Origin: Leucosporidium creatinivorum
Lineage: Eukaryota; Basidiomycota; Microbotryomycetes; Leucosporidiales; Leucosporidiaceae
Length of the DNA stretch: 64,000 bases
Direction: 5' to 3'
Assembly (NCBI GenBank): GCA_001600635.1
Contig: BCKL01000011.1
Location: 187,383-251,382, forward strand
The notes under the pieces are model-generated. The model made no database searches and had not been told where the DNA came from. It saw only the letters and a program-made list of their open reading frames with translations. Positions within the stretch are counted from its first letter, which is position 1. The number at the start of each line of letters is the position of its first letter. Positions 20,236-32,840 of this stretch are shown in pieces. A program made the position numbers and the translations under genes.

Positions 20236-22664
20236 TCAATCCTCGGGGTTCATCACTCGCACTGCAGGAGAGGGAAGAGTCAGCTTCGCTTGTCCCGAAC
20301 TCAAATGAGAAAGAACTCACGCTGCTGCCTCGGCACGAGATGCGAGCTTCCAAACGTCGCCTCCATCCCCCTCGTCTCCTCCTCAACATCATCGCTCGCA
20401 GGGAACAGCCCCGTCCCACTCGAATGATCCGCGCTCCTCGCCGCCTGCTTCTCATATGGCGTTCCCCACCGTCCATCCGAGCTACCCGAGTTGCTCCTCA
20501 AGGGTGCTCCAGCACCGAGCTTATCCCTCGCGTTGGACGCTTCGGCGAGTTGGCGCTCGCGCTTCCTCCGACGCATGAGGCAGAGGGCGAGGAGGGCGAG
20601 GAGGGCGAGCGCGACGATCCCTCCGACTACGCCGCCTGCGATGGCTCCCACGTTCGACTTCGACCCGCCGCTCGAGCCGTCTTGAGTGCTCCCGCCGCCG
20701 TTCCCGTTTCCTGTGCCGCCTGAGCCCTTGCCACCTCCCGAGCCGCCAGAGGTGGAGCCCGAGGTGTCGGGGAAGGAAGATCCATCGCCGCCGGTTGCTG
20801 AGCCCGCGCCTGACGACGAGCCGCCTGTACCGATGCCGCCGGTGATGTTGGCGATGAGGGAGGGAGTACTGTAGGTCGTGCCAGCCTTGTAGCTGCTCTG
20901 CCATGCTGAGCCGCTGACATTGTAGACGTAGATGCCCTGCGCCGAGAGAGGAGAGGTCAGCGATGCCAGTAGCAACACGGGAGCGTTCCTTGACGTACGG
21001 GAGTATCGCAAAGGATATCGTCGGCCACGAGACCTCCGATGACGATCATCTGGTTGCCTTGAAGTGCGCACTGGTGACCTGCTCGACCGCTCGGCTGTCC
21101 CGAGAGGTCATCCCCGACGTGCACCCAGGTCCAAGCATCGTCTTGGATGTTGAGGATGTACATGGCAGAGTCGCGGTCGGTCTGATTGAGTTTTTGCCCT
21201 CCGTAGATGTAGATCTGTGGAGAAGAGGGTCAGCGAGGGTGCGCCGAGAGAAGTGCGCTGAGGACGAACCTGGTTGGTGAGGACGCCGTCGACCTTGGCG
21301 CTCGCTCGAACGGCGCAATGGTTGACGCGAGTACCTAACGAGATATCATGAGTCAGTAAAGGCTTGACACCGTGGCGGACGCGCTCCACAGCAGGACGAC
21401 TATGCGAAGATTCGGGGCGCCTCGAACAAGCGACGACTCACCCATCGTGTCGCCGAGGGTACTTTGCTTCGTCCATCCTTCCGAGCCGAGATCGTAGACG
21501 TCGAGCACGCTGTTGTCGACGAACTGAGTCTCCGTAGCTCCTCCAATCGCGACGATGATGCCCTTCTTGCCTGTACCGAGCCCGGGCACGTAGACGAAGA
21601 CACCGTCTGCTCGGTGGACCGGTGCGCTCTCGGGCGCCGAGTTGCCTCCACTCGTAGCGTTGGAGGAGAAGGAGGTGATGTTGGTGAAGGTTTGGCTGCC
21701 GAGGTCGAAGGAGACGAGCGAGTCGAGGTAGACGCGAGCGACTTGGTTCGACCATCCTGATACAGTGTGGTCGTCGAGGTGACCGCCGAAGACTAGTAGG
21801 AAGTGGAAGGAGGAGCGTAGCGGATCGCGCGAGGCGAGAAAAAGGTCAGCTAACTTCTCGGCGCAACCCAAGCCTCGCCGCGCCGATCTCGTGCGCCGTC
21901 GAAGGGAACTTGCAGTAGCCGACGTTGTCGCCGTTCGTTCCCAGCTCTGGTACAAGTCCTATGAGTCCTTCTGCTGGCCTGGTGACGGTATCTCCCTTGG
22001 GCTTGACGACGCTCCACTTGTCGCCGGCGATGTCGTAGGAGTAGACGGCTTGTGGGGGCGGTGGTACATTCGGTGTATCCTGAAATTGACCAGCGTACTG
22101 GTAGAGAGTCTTGCCATCCGCTGATGCCCAGAGTGCGCCAACTGGAAACGCCGAGGACGAGGAGTGAGCGATGCCCCGAGAGCGGGAGGTAGGCAACGAG
22201 AGAACACACGGGCGACGGCTGGTGGTGAGCTGTAATTGCCGTTATCCGCTTGTACTAGCTTGATGGCCGGCGTTCCAGTCCCCCAGTCTGCAGTAGAGCA
22301 AGAGCGAAAGTCGTCAGCGGCGCGCGTTCACAACACGGCGATTCGGAGCTCCCAGCGCACCTTTGGTCAAGTCGACGGAGAGCAGGGCGTTGGTCCAGAG
22401 ATTTGTAGTCTGATCCGAAGTAGTCATCGCTTCGCCTCCATAGTACCACAGCGTGCTCGTCGAGTTGTCGCCGGATGGGCTGTTGGCTAGCGCTTGCTGT
22501 CCAGACCACCGGAAGCAGGGAGTTGGCCTGGCAGTCCGGCAAGTAGTCAGCTGCAACTGCTGCAGGTCCACCAGCCCGATGGGAACTCACTGGCTTTGCG
22601 CATTCGAGAGCGTCGACCAAGAGAGGAGGGCCGCGCTCACGAGCGTCGAGCGGTGCGGGCGCAT
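20236..22664 (-). CDS. Kelch-repeat single-pass membrane protein
   Basis: Starts MRPHRSTLVSAALLSWSTL, a likely signal peptide, and continues through kelch-type repeats such as TLWYYGGEAMTTSDQ, TPNVPPPPQAVYSYDIAGDK, IIVAIGGATET, QIYIYGGQKLNQTD and QMIVIGGLVADD. A Gly/Ser-rich stalk of about 70 residues follows, then one membrane helix (VGAIAGGVVGGIVALALLAL) and a short basic tail (CLMRRRKRERQ) with Ser-rich sequence. The last exon, after a GTGAGT...CTGAC...CAG intron, ends LRVMNPED. The layout is a type I surface protein with an extracellular beta-propeller. Similar kelch membrane proteins occur in many fungi and lack known function. Exon ends other than the last were not all fixed. Confidence 0.82.
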
Positions 22665-22977
22665 CCTAGGGAGCAGTCTGTAGTGTAGTACCGCTAGGTG
22701 TCGACGGTGCAGAAGGAAGCAGAACGAGCTTTAAGACGAGGCGAAACGAGCGACGAGGGAGAAAGTTGGAAGCGAACGAGAGAGGCAGAGCTTCAAAATG
22801 ACGGAGGGTCGAGCGCTTGATCGAATACAGAACTCTCGAAGGGCCTCTCGCCAGCTCTACAATTCTCGCGAAACAACCACAATGCACAACAAGCAGTTCA
22901 AATGGACAAACAGCTACTTCTCCTCACCCCTCCCTCCCCCTTCGCCGAACGCCAACGGCCGACTTCTCAAATCGGAA
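22665..22977 (-). other. Intergenic region, kelch promoter and ITC1 3' end
   Basis: 313 bp upstream of the kelch gene and downstream of the ITC1 stop. No gene seen. Confidence 0.5.
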
Positions 22978-25900
22978 CTAGTACTTTGCCAGAGCGTTGG
23001 TCCAGTTCACTAGGAGTGCAGGAGAGTCAGTACAAGTGCGAGAGATGAGCGAGGAGCAACGCACAATACTGATCCTTGTACAGCTCCGGCTCGGCTTTCG
23101 CGCGAGTGCTGCGCCGAGCGTCCGGCGCTCGTTGGATCAAGCCAGAGGATTCCTGTAGGAAGCGGGTCAGCATTTGAGCAGCGATTACGAACGGGCTGAA
23201 ACGCACGGCGAGTCGTTTTCTGGCTCCAGCAAGAATGTAGCCCCTCCACTTGGCGAGGGCGTTCTTGAGGCTGAGCTCCCTCGTTCCCTTGGCGTTGAGC
23301 CAGTTCTGGAGGTTGTCGAGCTGTACAGACCAACAATCAGCGCTGTTCCGCTATAGGAAGCGATACCGCAACTCACCTCCTGCTCTTCCTCGTAGAAGCC
23401 CCATTCATCAACGCCGAGCAGCCTCTCCTCATCTCCTCCCTCCTCCCTCACCCTCCTCTCCGTGGCGTCCACCTCGCCCTCCTTCTCCCTCCCACACACA
23501 GCATCCCAATCCTCCTGGGTCGGACCCTGCACAAACAGCCTCCCCGTACCGTAGAGGATTCCCGAGCCGCCTTGGCCGACCAAATCCATTCCTCCCACGC
23601 CGTCGAACCACCAGTAGCGGCAGAAGAAACGATCCTTGCCGAGCGGGCGACAGCGGGAAACTCCTTGCCATCGACGGAACTCGCGTTCGACCCAGTCGTC
23701 TAGCGCGGCGAGAACGGGTCAGCTTCCGCTCGGCGGTCGAGACGCGACCTCACGCCAGACTCACCCTTCTTCCCATTCGCCTTGATCTGCTCGTCCAACT
23801 CCACTCTCTGCTTGTCCGCCTCCCTCCTCCCCGCATTCTTCGCCTTGGCCACCTCCCTCGCCTTGGCCGCCCCAACCGCCTTCGCCTGATCCGCCACCTT
23901 CTTCTCATCCGCCGCGATCTGCCTCGCCGACTTGGCGCCTCCTCCCACCGCTTCGCCGCTGAAGGAGGTGATGCTCGAAGCGCGAGAAGAGCGACCGCCG
24001 AGTTGGGGAGTGACGAGCCCGACGGAGGAGGTGGCGAGATCTTCGTCGTCCGCGAGCTGGTCCTCCTCGTCGTCCTCGTCGACGAGCATGTCCGAGTCGG
24101 GAGCGCGAGTCGAGTGGCCGTTGCTGTTGCCGTTCGCTGGTGCGGGAGTGGAAGCGCCGTTAAGGGAAGGGGAAGTCGCTGGGGGAGGTTTTGGCGAAGG
24201 GAGTTTGGGCGCTTCGACGCCGTTCAGATTGGGACCGTCGACCTGAACTTCAAGGAGAGCACGTTGCTCGAGCCTGTAGTCGTACAGGCGGGTCAGCTGC
24301 AGCGGCGACGTACAAAACGAGCGAACAACTCACAGCGCCTTCCTCTCCTTGTTCACATCGGCCCTCTGCTTCCTAAACTCAGTCAACTGCGTCTCACTCT
24401 CATCCATAAAGCCTCGCACAGCCTTGCTCCCCATCGCCAATGCGCAGAGATAGCCGAGGATGTCGACCTTGTCCTCGATGTCGAGCGTGAGGTAGGCGAG
24501 TTCGGGGTTGGCAGCGCCGAGAGCGGCGTCGCCTTCGGGGATGAAGCCTGGTGGGAGGGCGATGGGGATGGGAGGGAGAGCAGCTTCGGCGAGGGGGTCT
24601 TGAACGAGAGTAGTAGGGTCGATGGAGGTGGGAGCGGGTTGGTCGTAGCCTTCGAAGAGGTGGCCGAGGATGCGAGTGAGGTTGGGCATGACGAGAGGTC
24701 CACCGCGCTGCCGTAGAGACGAGTCAGCGGGTCGCCCATCAACTCAGCGCGCAGTTACTCACCTGGCACAACGCTCCAATCACATGCTTCTCCCACCCCG
24801 CCCTCCCATCCGCGCTTTTGAGCTTCGCCATCCTATCCCACCTCTTCGAGTAAGCAATCCCTCTCCTCACCAACGCATCCAACTCCCCATCGAACTCCTC
24901 CTCCATCTCCTCATCTTCTGCCTCTCCCTTTAATTTCTCCTCCCCCTCTCCATCCTCCATAATCTCATCCTTCTCCTCCTCCTCCGCGCCGCCTCCAACC
25001 GAAGCCGTCTCTCCCTTCAACGCAGCGGGTAATGGCGCCGCTCCCGTCGAACCAAAGACTCGAGAAGTATCGCTGGCGATGATGTTGATCAGAGCAGCGT
25101 GCAGTTCGGCGAGGAGGATGCATTTGGGGTCGAGGAAGGGGTGCCGAAGCGCGGAGGAGAACTCGTCGAGGGTGAAGTTGGAGATGTTGAGGGGTTTCCT
25201 GTGTATAGAGGCAAGTCAATGGGATGTAGGAGAGAGCCAGAACGAGCTACAACCCACGAGAAGATGTTGATAAGGTTCCAAGTCGAGATGAACGACTCGA
25301 AGAGCTCAACGGGGACGAGGATCTCCTTGTGCGGTATCGGCTTCGGCGGCAGACTCGGCGGCTCGGCGTTGACACGACGGAGTATCCTACCATCGTGGAT
25401 CGACATGGGGTCCAGGTCGAGATCCTCAATGGGGTACTTAATCGCCTTGGGCGCCGGTGCCGCCTTCTTCGCTCCCCCTCCTCCCGCCGCCGAGCTCCCC
25501 GCCTCTCCCTCCACCTTCTTCTTCTTCGACGTAGCAGGACTCGGATCCTGATCGTCCTTGCCTTTCCTCCGCTTGGCTAGTTTCGCCTCCTTGGCCTGCT
25601 TGTTCTTCTCGACAATGTCGTCCGTCTGCGAGGTGGGAATGCCGAAGGCGACGGCGATGTCGTGCTTGACGATCCAAGGGCTGCCGATGGCGGGGTCGCG
25701 GTGGACGCACTCGCGAATGTAGCGCTTGAGGATCGACTTGGAGAAGGCGAGGCGGTCGCGACTGGAGAACGGGGAGAGCGAGGTCAGCTGAGCTCGCCGC
25801 GAGAGAGGTCGAAGCGAGGGTGTCGTCCTCGCATCGTATCTCCGGAGCATCGCTGAGAAGAATAACAACTCACCTCAATGCCTTCGCCTTCACCTCCATG

Positions 25901-26854
25901 AAGCTGCCCTCAAACTTGTGCTCCTCATCCATGAGCTGCACGGTGTAGAGGTACTCCTCGGGATCATCATCCTTCTTGGCCGTCTCGACGTCGATGTTCA
26001 TGTCAACTCCGATCTTGTGGCAGACCTTGGAGTAGTCATCGACGGCGGTCGGTGCTGGACTAGAGGTAGAGCCGGCCGAGGTGGAGGGCTTGTTGTCGTC
26101 GGTGGCGAGGGCGCGGATGGAGGCTGGTGGGAAGGCTTTGGCGATGCGTGCGAAGTATCTGTGTAAGAGTAGAGAGGTCAACGTGAGTTCCAAGACCACC
26201 GCGAGGCAAGGCCGAACTCACTTGTCGCCCGAGAGATCGACGAAGACCTTCTCGCCTGCGAAGTAGCGGTCCTTGTAGCGTTCGTAGATGAGATCCACTA
26301 GGCCGTCAAGTCGTCCTAACACCTCTGCGTGAGTCGGACGAATAGAACGGGCGTCAGCTTCTGAGCTCGGCTCTCGGTCGGCCCTCTCCGCAGCACGACC
26401 AGCTCTGAAGATCAAGTAGCGGCGCTGGCTCCGTAGAGATGGATATGCAGGACTCACGGAACTGAACATTGAACAGGACCCGACCCTTCAGCTCGTCGGG
26501 GAAGCGCTCCCTCACGATTCGAGACTCGGCCTTCTCCGACTCGACAGCTTGGAAGTAGGTGAGACCGCTCTTGCCCGAGTACTCGCACTGGAAGATGTTG
26601 GATTGGAGGTAGGTGAGGCGAGCGGTGTAGGCTCTGTTCAGCGGAGCGAGAGCGAGAAAGGCAGGACGACGCGGTGCGGAGGAGGATCAGCGGTGCTCGA
26701 GAGTGCAGAGGGGAAGCTGAGGAGCAGCAACTCACTCGTAGTCGAGGAAGATCTCGCTGGTCTCTTTCAAGTAGAAGACCTCGGTGTCTTTTGGCAGAGC
26801 GTCAACGTCCGGCGGAGGCAGAAGGGGGACGGTTCGCCTGTGAACAAGCGGCAT
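22978..26854 (-). CDS. ITC1: ISWI chromatin-remodelling subunit, ITC1 / ACF1 type (WAC-DDT-WHIM)
   Basis: Large accessory subunit of an ISWI remodeller, which spaces nucleosomes. The start MPLVHRRTVPLLPPPDVDAL at 26854 aligns in style with ITC1 N-termini. The WAC domain follows (ETSEIFLDYEAYTARLTYLQ, FQCEYSGKSGLTYFQAVESE). A Lys-rich linker leads to the DDT domain (VPVELFESFISTWNLINIF, then NISNFTLDEFSSALRHP). Acidic stretches come next, then WHIM-type motifs (DRFFCRYWWFDGVGGMDL, LLGVDEWGFYEEEQELD, NALAKWRGYILAGARKRL). It ends YVNWTNALAKY. About nine introns of the local type interrupt it. No PHD finger or bromodomain is present, as in yeast Itc1 and unlike animal ACF1. Confidence 0.88.
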
Positions 26855-27767
26855 GGCTGCGAAGGGGCATGTACAGGATCAGCAACGAACACATCTGAAG
26901 CTCTACTGCAATCCTACTCACCTCCACCTCAATGAAACCGAATCGCAAAGCCTGCGGTGTCGCTCTCGAGGGTCAGCCCGTGGGCGCGCTGCGTCTGGCC
27001 TGGCCGACGGAGCAAGGCGCGACGGTCAAAGGAAGAGGGGCTGCGGTCGAGTAGGTGCAGAGGATGTAGTCGAGCGCGCCTGTTGAATTGTGAAGTGCTC
27101 TGGTGCCGGCTGACACGAGACGAGCGGCGGGCGCTGCTCGAGAGACGGAAGAGGGTCGTTCGGAAGCTGGAGGGGAAGGGGAGCGGCGCTGAGTTGTTGA
27201 GCAAGTCGGCCTGGCTGCGAGGCTGTAGGCGGTCGAGTCGGGAGTTGCTGATATGCTACAGCAAGAAGCGAGAGCCTGCTGGCGAGTGAGACGTCAAAAG
27301 CAGAGTCGGGAACACCGCTCGCTCCTTCCCCTCGAGCTGGAAGCCTCAAACGCCCGCCCTGCGTTTGTAGGCTCTAGGGCACCTCGTGCAGCACCCTGTA
27401 TGCTGGCAAAGGGGTCATTCGCCTCGCATGAATCTACGCTACAGCTCAGAGGAAACCGTGGCTCGACAGAACGCTCGGAAAGGGCTACAGCCTGCTCAGC
27501 TCGGGCCAAGGACGATCCTGGGCTTCCATGAGCTCTATAGAGGAGGAGATGATCCGTTGGTGTATGGCAGCGGCTCATTCGGGGTCTGAAACTATAACCC
27601 AACACCCTAAACATCGAGCCCTGAGCTGCCAACGCCGAGCTTCCTTGCGCAAAGCCGAGCGCGTCGAAGAGCGCCGCTTCTTTCCCTCTTCCACGTCTCT
27701 CGGCTCTCGTCTCGTTACTCGCCAGCAGGAGCATCGAATTGTGCTGTGCATCAGCCGATCAGAGGGG
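26855..27767 (+). other. Long divergent promoter region, ITC1 / GPI10
   Basis: 913 bp between two divergent start codons, one of the longest gaps here. Open frames on both strands lack recognisable domains. The plus-strand frame continues in phase into GPI10 from further upstream, but ATG 27768 fits GPI10 best. Confidence 0.5.
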
Positions 27768-29917
27768 ATGGCCCGCCTTTCCACCGCCTTCCTCATCGCC
27801 CTCGCCTTCCGCCTGCTCAACGCGCTCGTCTCGCGCACCTTCTTCCAGCCCGACGAGTACTGGCAAGCCCTCGAGGTAGCGCATCGCATCGTCTTTGGCT
27901 ACGGGTTTCAGAGCTGGGAATGGCGACATGCTGCAGCAGGAGTCGGGGCCGGCGTGAAGGAGCTGCTCGCAGGTGGGGGAGGAGGAGGGATTCGCAGCCC
28001 GCTGTACCCTTCTCTGTTCGTGCCGCTGTTCTGGGTGCTCAAAGTGACAGGACTGGATGATACGGTGCTGCTTGTACGTTCTCTGTCGCCCTCCATAGCT
28101 CGTTCTGGAGCACTAACCGGTCGTGACCACAGACCCTCGCTCCGCGACTCTTGCAGGCAGTTATAGCTGCTGCTACAGACCTGGCGGTGAAGCGATTAGC
28201 TACGAGACTGATTGGGAAGCGCTACGGGAATGCAGCTGTGAGTCGTCGCCCTTCTGAGCGGTCCTTGCGCTGCTGACCCTTCTCTCGACAGCTCTTCTGC
28301 TCCCTCACATCCTTCTTCAACTTTCATGCCTCGACAAGAACATTCTCCAACTCGATGGAAACGGCTCTGACGACCCTGGCGCTCGCTTGGTGGCCATGGG
28401 AGGACTCAGCGAGCTCGGAAGCGAGTGCGAAGGGGCATGCTGAGCCGAGGTAGGTCCCTAAACGGCGCTTCGAAGTTCTCAAGCTGATCTCCATTACTCC
28501 TCAGCAGGTCACCAAGCTCATCCCTAGCCTTCTCACTCTCACTCGCCGCCGTCGCCAGCATCATGCGCCCATCCAGCGCCGTGCTCTGGCTGTTCCTCGG
28601 GCTGCACCTGCTGGTCACGTCGCCGACAGCCTCGAAACGCCTCGGTATCTTGTACAGTACACTGACTATCAGGTGAGACCTCTTTCACGCCATTCTGCTC
28701 TATCTTGAGCTCACCTCCTCGCTTTCGCAGCGCCGTCGCCGCCCTCGGCTGTCTCGCTCTCGACTCCTTCTTCTACCAAACACCCACCTTCACCCCCCTC
28801 CGCTTCCTCCACCAAAACGTCTTCGACTCCATCTCGCTCTTCTACGGCGCCAACCCCTTCCACTTCTACCTGACCCAAGCTCTCCCTCTCATGACGGTCA
28901 CCCAACTCCCATTCGTCCTGCACGGCCTCTATCTCATCTGCTGGCGTCGCGGCGGACGGACAGGTCGACCAGGACTTCGGGTAGCGGGACAAGCTGTCGG
29001 CGTAACGGTCGCCGTCTACTCCCTCCTCGGCCACAAGGAATGGCGCTTCGTCCACCCACTCCTCCCCGTCCTACACCTCTTCGCCGCCCTCTCACTCGTA
29101 AATCTCTACGCCTCCTCTCCCTACTCCTCATACTTCGCCCTTCCCCATCTCCCCATCCGCCCTTCCCACGCCCTGCTCCTCACTTTCTCCCTCGGCCCAG
29201 CTCTCTACCTCACCGCTTTCCACTGCCGAGGGCAAGTCGATGTCATGCACTATCTCGGGGGGTTGCCGAAAGAGAATCTGAGAAGCGTGGCGTTCTTGAT
29301 GCCATGCCATTCGACGCCGTGGCAGAGCCATTTGCATCGCCGAGAGTTGGAGGTTGGAGGAGGAGGGAGTGGGGAGGGAGGAAGAGCGTGGTTCATTACG
29401 TGCGAGCCGCCGGTGCTGTGAGTGGTCTGGGGCTCGGCCTCTCTGCGTCTGCGCGAAGGCTGACCTGCTTCCCCCACCCCTTCATCTGTCTCTGCCGCCC
29501 TCCTGACTTCGCTCCCCCTTGGATCTCTCCGCAAACAGCGGCCAAGACCCCACGACCTACCTCGACCAATCCGACTTCTTCTACGCCTCGCCCGCTTCCT
29601 ACCTCTCCACCCGCTTCCCCTCCATCGTCAACTCCTCCTTCCCTCCCTCTCCCTTCCCCTCGCCTTTCTCCCCGTCCTCCACCTCCACGCCCTCAGACCT
29701 CGACTGGCGCCACGAATGGCCGTCGCATATCGTCGTTTTCCAGGCGCTGCTGGATGAAGTAGAGAAGGGGAAGGAGAGTGTGGGAGACTTGTTGGCGAGG
29801 ATGGGGTACGCCGAGGAGAAGAGGTTGTGGAATTCGCATTGGCATGAGGATGAGAGGAGGAGTGGGGATGTTGTAGTGCTGAGGTGGAAAGGTGAAGATG
29901 GCAGGGCTGTGTTATAG
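27768..29917 (+). CDS. GPI10: GPI mannosyltransferase 3 (GPI10 / PIG-B)
   Basis: Adds the third mannose to the GPI anchor precursor in the ER; glycosyltransferase family 22. Exons 27768..28073, 28133..28237, 28292..28449, 28505..28672, 28731..29417 and 29539..29917 join in phase to 600 residues. The luminal catalytic loop [17 protein letters not shown] and GYGFQSWEW is the family signature. Further blocks are [34 protein letters not shown] and [18 protein letters not shown]. Many hydrophobic segments agree with a multi-pass ER enzyme. Intron 3 ends CAGCAG, so two acceptors three bases apart could be used, changing one residue. Confidence 0.93.
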
Positions 29918-30087
29918 AGCCATGCTGAGTATAAAGCATTGGCTTTCCATCACTTGTTCGACCGAGAGAGGCTGTTCGCCGAGCCTTCCCTCTACGCGAA
30001 GCGAGTGATAAGATGCTAGGCGGGTTACAGGATACATGAAATGAGTACACGCTAAGCATAGGCGGTCGTTAAGCGGTCGAGGGCGAC

Positions 30088-31452
30088 TCAGAACGCCCCC
30101 ACACTCGACAGAGCAAAGTCCTTCCACAACGCAGCCTTCTGCGGTCCCAAAGCCTCGCCGGAGAAGTACTTCTGGATTGAAGCTTGCTCGTCGTCCCTGT
30201 GTATGTAGATAGATAATCAGCGAAGCTCGACGGTAGCGACAGAGAAAGGACGAACCACTTGACCTTGGCTCCCTTCTTCAGCAGAGCCGTCTTGACGGGC
30301 TGCCAGCTGAAGCGAGCGACGTTGGGGAAGCCAAAGACGGGTTCGAGGTTGTTTTCTAGCCATGCAACGGTCTTGGGATCTGTTGCGCGTGTCCAACAAG
30401 CCACAATTAGCGTCGACTCTGAGCGCCGAGGTTCAAGACCGAGCACTCACCACTCGGATATCCACTACCAAACACCCTCGAGTCCTCTCCCTTATCGCAG
30501 TCCTTCTCGAGGAAGTTCCACGCTGCGAGCAAGCGATCACGCGTGACTTTGGCGACGATGGAAGCGGCCGAGACGATGGGGTAGATAGAGTCGGCTTTGG
30601 AGGTGACGACGAAGGAGACGGTGGGAAAGAAGCCTTCTAGGCGCTGTTGGTAGGTGTCGGCGATTCCGACGGTGTCGATGTAGGCCTGTTGGAAGGGAGC
30701 AGGTGAGCTTTCGAGCAGCGCAGGAGAGCAGAAGCGATCGCCGAACCTCCTTGATCTTGTAGCCTCGCTCCAGGACCTCGCGAATGAGGTTGATGGTGAC
30801 GTCGTGCGATTGCGCGTTGCTGTAGCCAAGTCGTGAGCGAAGTCCAAAGCGAGCAGCACTCGAAACGTACAGATTGTAGGGGTTGCGCCTGAGCATCCCC
30901 CTCGAGATGTCGTGAGGGCTCATGACCGTGACGGCGTACTTGACATCCTTCTCCTTTTCCATGATCACTTCGAAGAGCTCCTCGCGCTCGGGGTCCTTAA
31001 GCGTCTTGGAGTCTGTAGGAAAGCAGTGTGAGCCGCGCGAAGCAGCGCCGAACGCGTCGTCGCGAGGGACTGACCGGCAAAGCCCAACGATTTGAGCTCG
31101 TCCGAGTATTCCAGCTGGCAGAAAGCAATACCATACACTTGTGGACCTGTTGAAAGCGTCGCCCGTCAGCTCTGCACCTCTTCAGCGACCAGAAACGCGC
31201 CTCCTCACCCAGCACAGGACCGCGACCAGCTTCGTCAACTCCGAGCATCCATTCTCCCTCTACAGCAGGGTACTCTACCTCCTTGCCCTTTTCCGAAGCT
31301 GCCAGCTCCTTGTCGACCGAGTGGAAGGTGTAGCTGTCTACTAGCGGCGCGCTGGTCTTGACGGAAGGGAATTGGCAGGCGGCGGGAGCTGCTGAGGTGC
31401 TGGCTGAGTCGGGGTCGGCCATGGTAGTGTCTTCTTGAGCTTTACGGGGCAT
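30088..31452 (-). CDS. RNH201: Ribonuclease H2 catalytic subunit A
   Basis: Cleaves RNA in RNA-DNA hybrids and removes single ribonucleotides from DNA. Exons 31452..31209, 31146..31075, 31012..30871, 30819..30747, 30685..30451, 30379..30256 and 30196..30088 join in phase to 332 residues. The active site appears as WMLGVDEAGRGPVLGP with Asp73 and Glu74 of the DExGRG motif. LGFADSKTLKDPEREELF supplies the next Asp. AYIDTVGIADTYQQRLEGFF, VSFVVTSKADSIYPIVSAAS and SRVFGSGYPSDPKTVAWLE complete the type II RNase H core. About 65 extra residues precede the core. Confidence 0.95.
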
Positions 31453-31655
31453 CCTGAGCGCGCAATTCGAGGCGAGGTGGTGTAGCGAGCGAGATGAAAG
31501 AGCCAGAGCCGCGACGCGCCTTTCTTGCGCTCCTCCCTCTTCGTCCGCCTCTGCTTGTCCATCTCTGCTGCTTCTCGGCAGTTCTGCTCAACTACATAAA
31601 GGTGAGCAGCAGCTCCCTTCAGCTCACCAAGCAACCCCTGACCTCTCGCAGTAGA

Positions 31656-32596
31656 ATGATTCCGACCCCCTCAACTTCGCATCTCAGCTCAAAGGACTTT
31701 GAGAGCGTCTACGAACCAGCAGGTGAGCTTAGCAGCTTCTCCGAAATGTTACACGCTAATGTAGCCCCCCCACAGAGGACACCTTCGCTCTTCTGGATGC
31801 GCTAGAGCAGGACGCAGAGCAGCTCGTCGGCAGCCGGCTCTGCCTCGAGATTGGGTAGATCCTGCTCGCTGATACTCACTGAGCCGGAGGCTAATCTACT
31901 CTTTGTTTGTAGCTCGGGCTCAGGCTGTGTCTCGTCCTTCTTGGCTCGAATCTGCGGACCCTCTTCCTCTCGTGAGCCCTTTCGCAGGCGCTCGACATCG
32001 CCGAACTATAGCCTCTCCTTCCCAGTCTACCTCTGCACCGACCTCAACCCCTTCGCCACTCGAGCCACCGAGCTCACCGGCCACGCCAATTCCACGCCCC
32101 TCCAACCCATCCTCACGAACCTCACCTCCTCCCTTCTCCCTCGGCTCAAGCATCAGGTCGACGTCCTCGTCTTCAATCCGCCGTACGTGGAGACGGATAT
32201 GGATGAGATGGCAGATGCGCAGGAGAGCGGGATCATTGAGCGAGCGTGGGCTGGAGGAGAGGGCGGGATGGTCGTTACGAACCGAGTGCTCGAGGAGGTG
32301 GAGGTGAGTTGCTGGCGACTTCTCAGCTCGGCTGAACCTCCACTGACGCTACTACACTTGAAGACCCTTCTCGCACCCGGGGGCGCCTTCTACCTGGTCA
32401 CCATCCCTCAGAACAAGCCCTTCGAGATCATCGACCAGATGCGAGCAAGAGGGCTGTCGGGCGAGGTGAGCGATACTCGTGGCGCCCAGGGTTTTCAGTG
32501 CCAGCTGACATCTCTCTGCTATCATAGGTCACTCTGAAGCGACGAGCAGGAGGCGAGCACCTTCACATCCTTCGCTTTCGGCGTTCGCGCGACTGA
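31656..32596 (+). CDS. MTQ2: Protein glutamine N-methyltransferase for eRF1 (MTQ2 / HEMK2)
   Basis: Methylates the GGQ glutamine of release factor eRF1. Exons 31656..31722, 31776..31854, 31913..32303, 32364..32465 and 32528..32596 join in phase to 235 residues. FESVYEPAEDTFALLDALE is the family N-terminus; LCLEIGSGSGCVSSFLA is the AdoMet-binding loop; VYLCTDLNPFATRAT is motif II. VDVLVFNPPYVETDMDE carries the catalytic NPPY, and GGEGGMVVTNRVLEE and LAPGGAFYLVTIPQNKPFEI follow. A stretch near residues 65-85 (REPFRRRSTSPN) is longer than usual and might hide a small intron, but no in-phase splice pair was found. A leader intron probably ends just before the ATG. Confidence 0.92.
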
Positions 32597-32840
32597 GCGC
32601 CGAGCCATCTGGACCAGATCAAGAGGTAGAAAAACTTGGAGGCTGTACATCAGCTGTTGTATCAATACATGGTTTGTAGAGATCAGACTTCGAGCCCTAA
32701 ACCCTAAGAAATCGCCTGAGAGGCGGGCCGCGAAGAAGGAGTTCGGCGACGGCACAAGGGAGCTTCGCGAGGGGCACGAAGGCACGTCTGTTGGACAGAG
32801 AACCCCTGGCACTACATTTCTCATCAGTGAATACAGCCTA

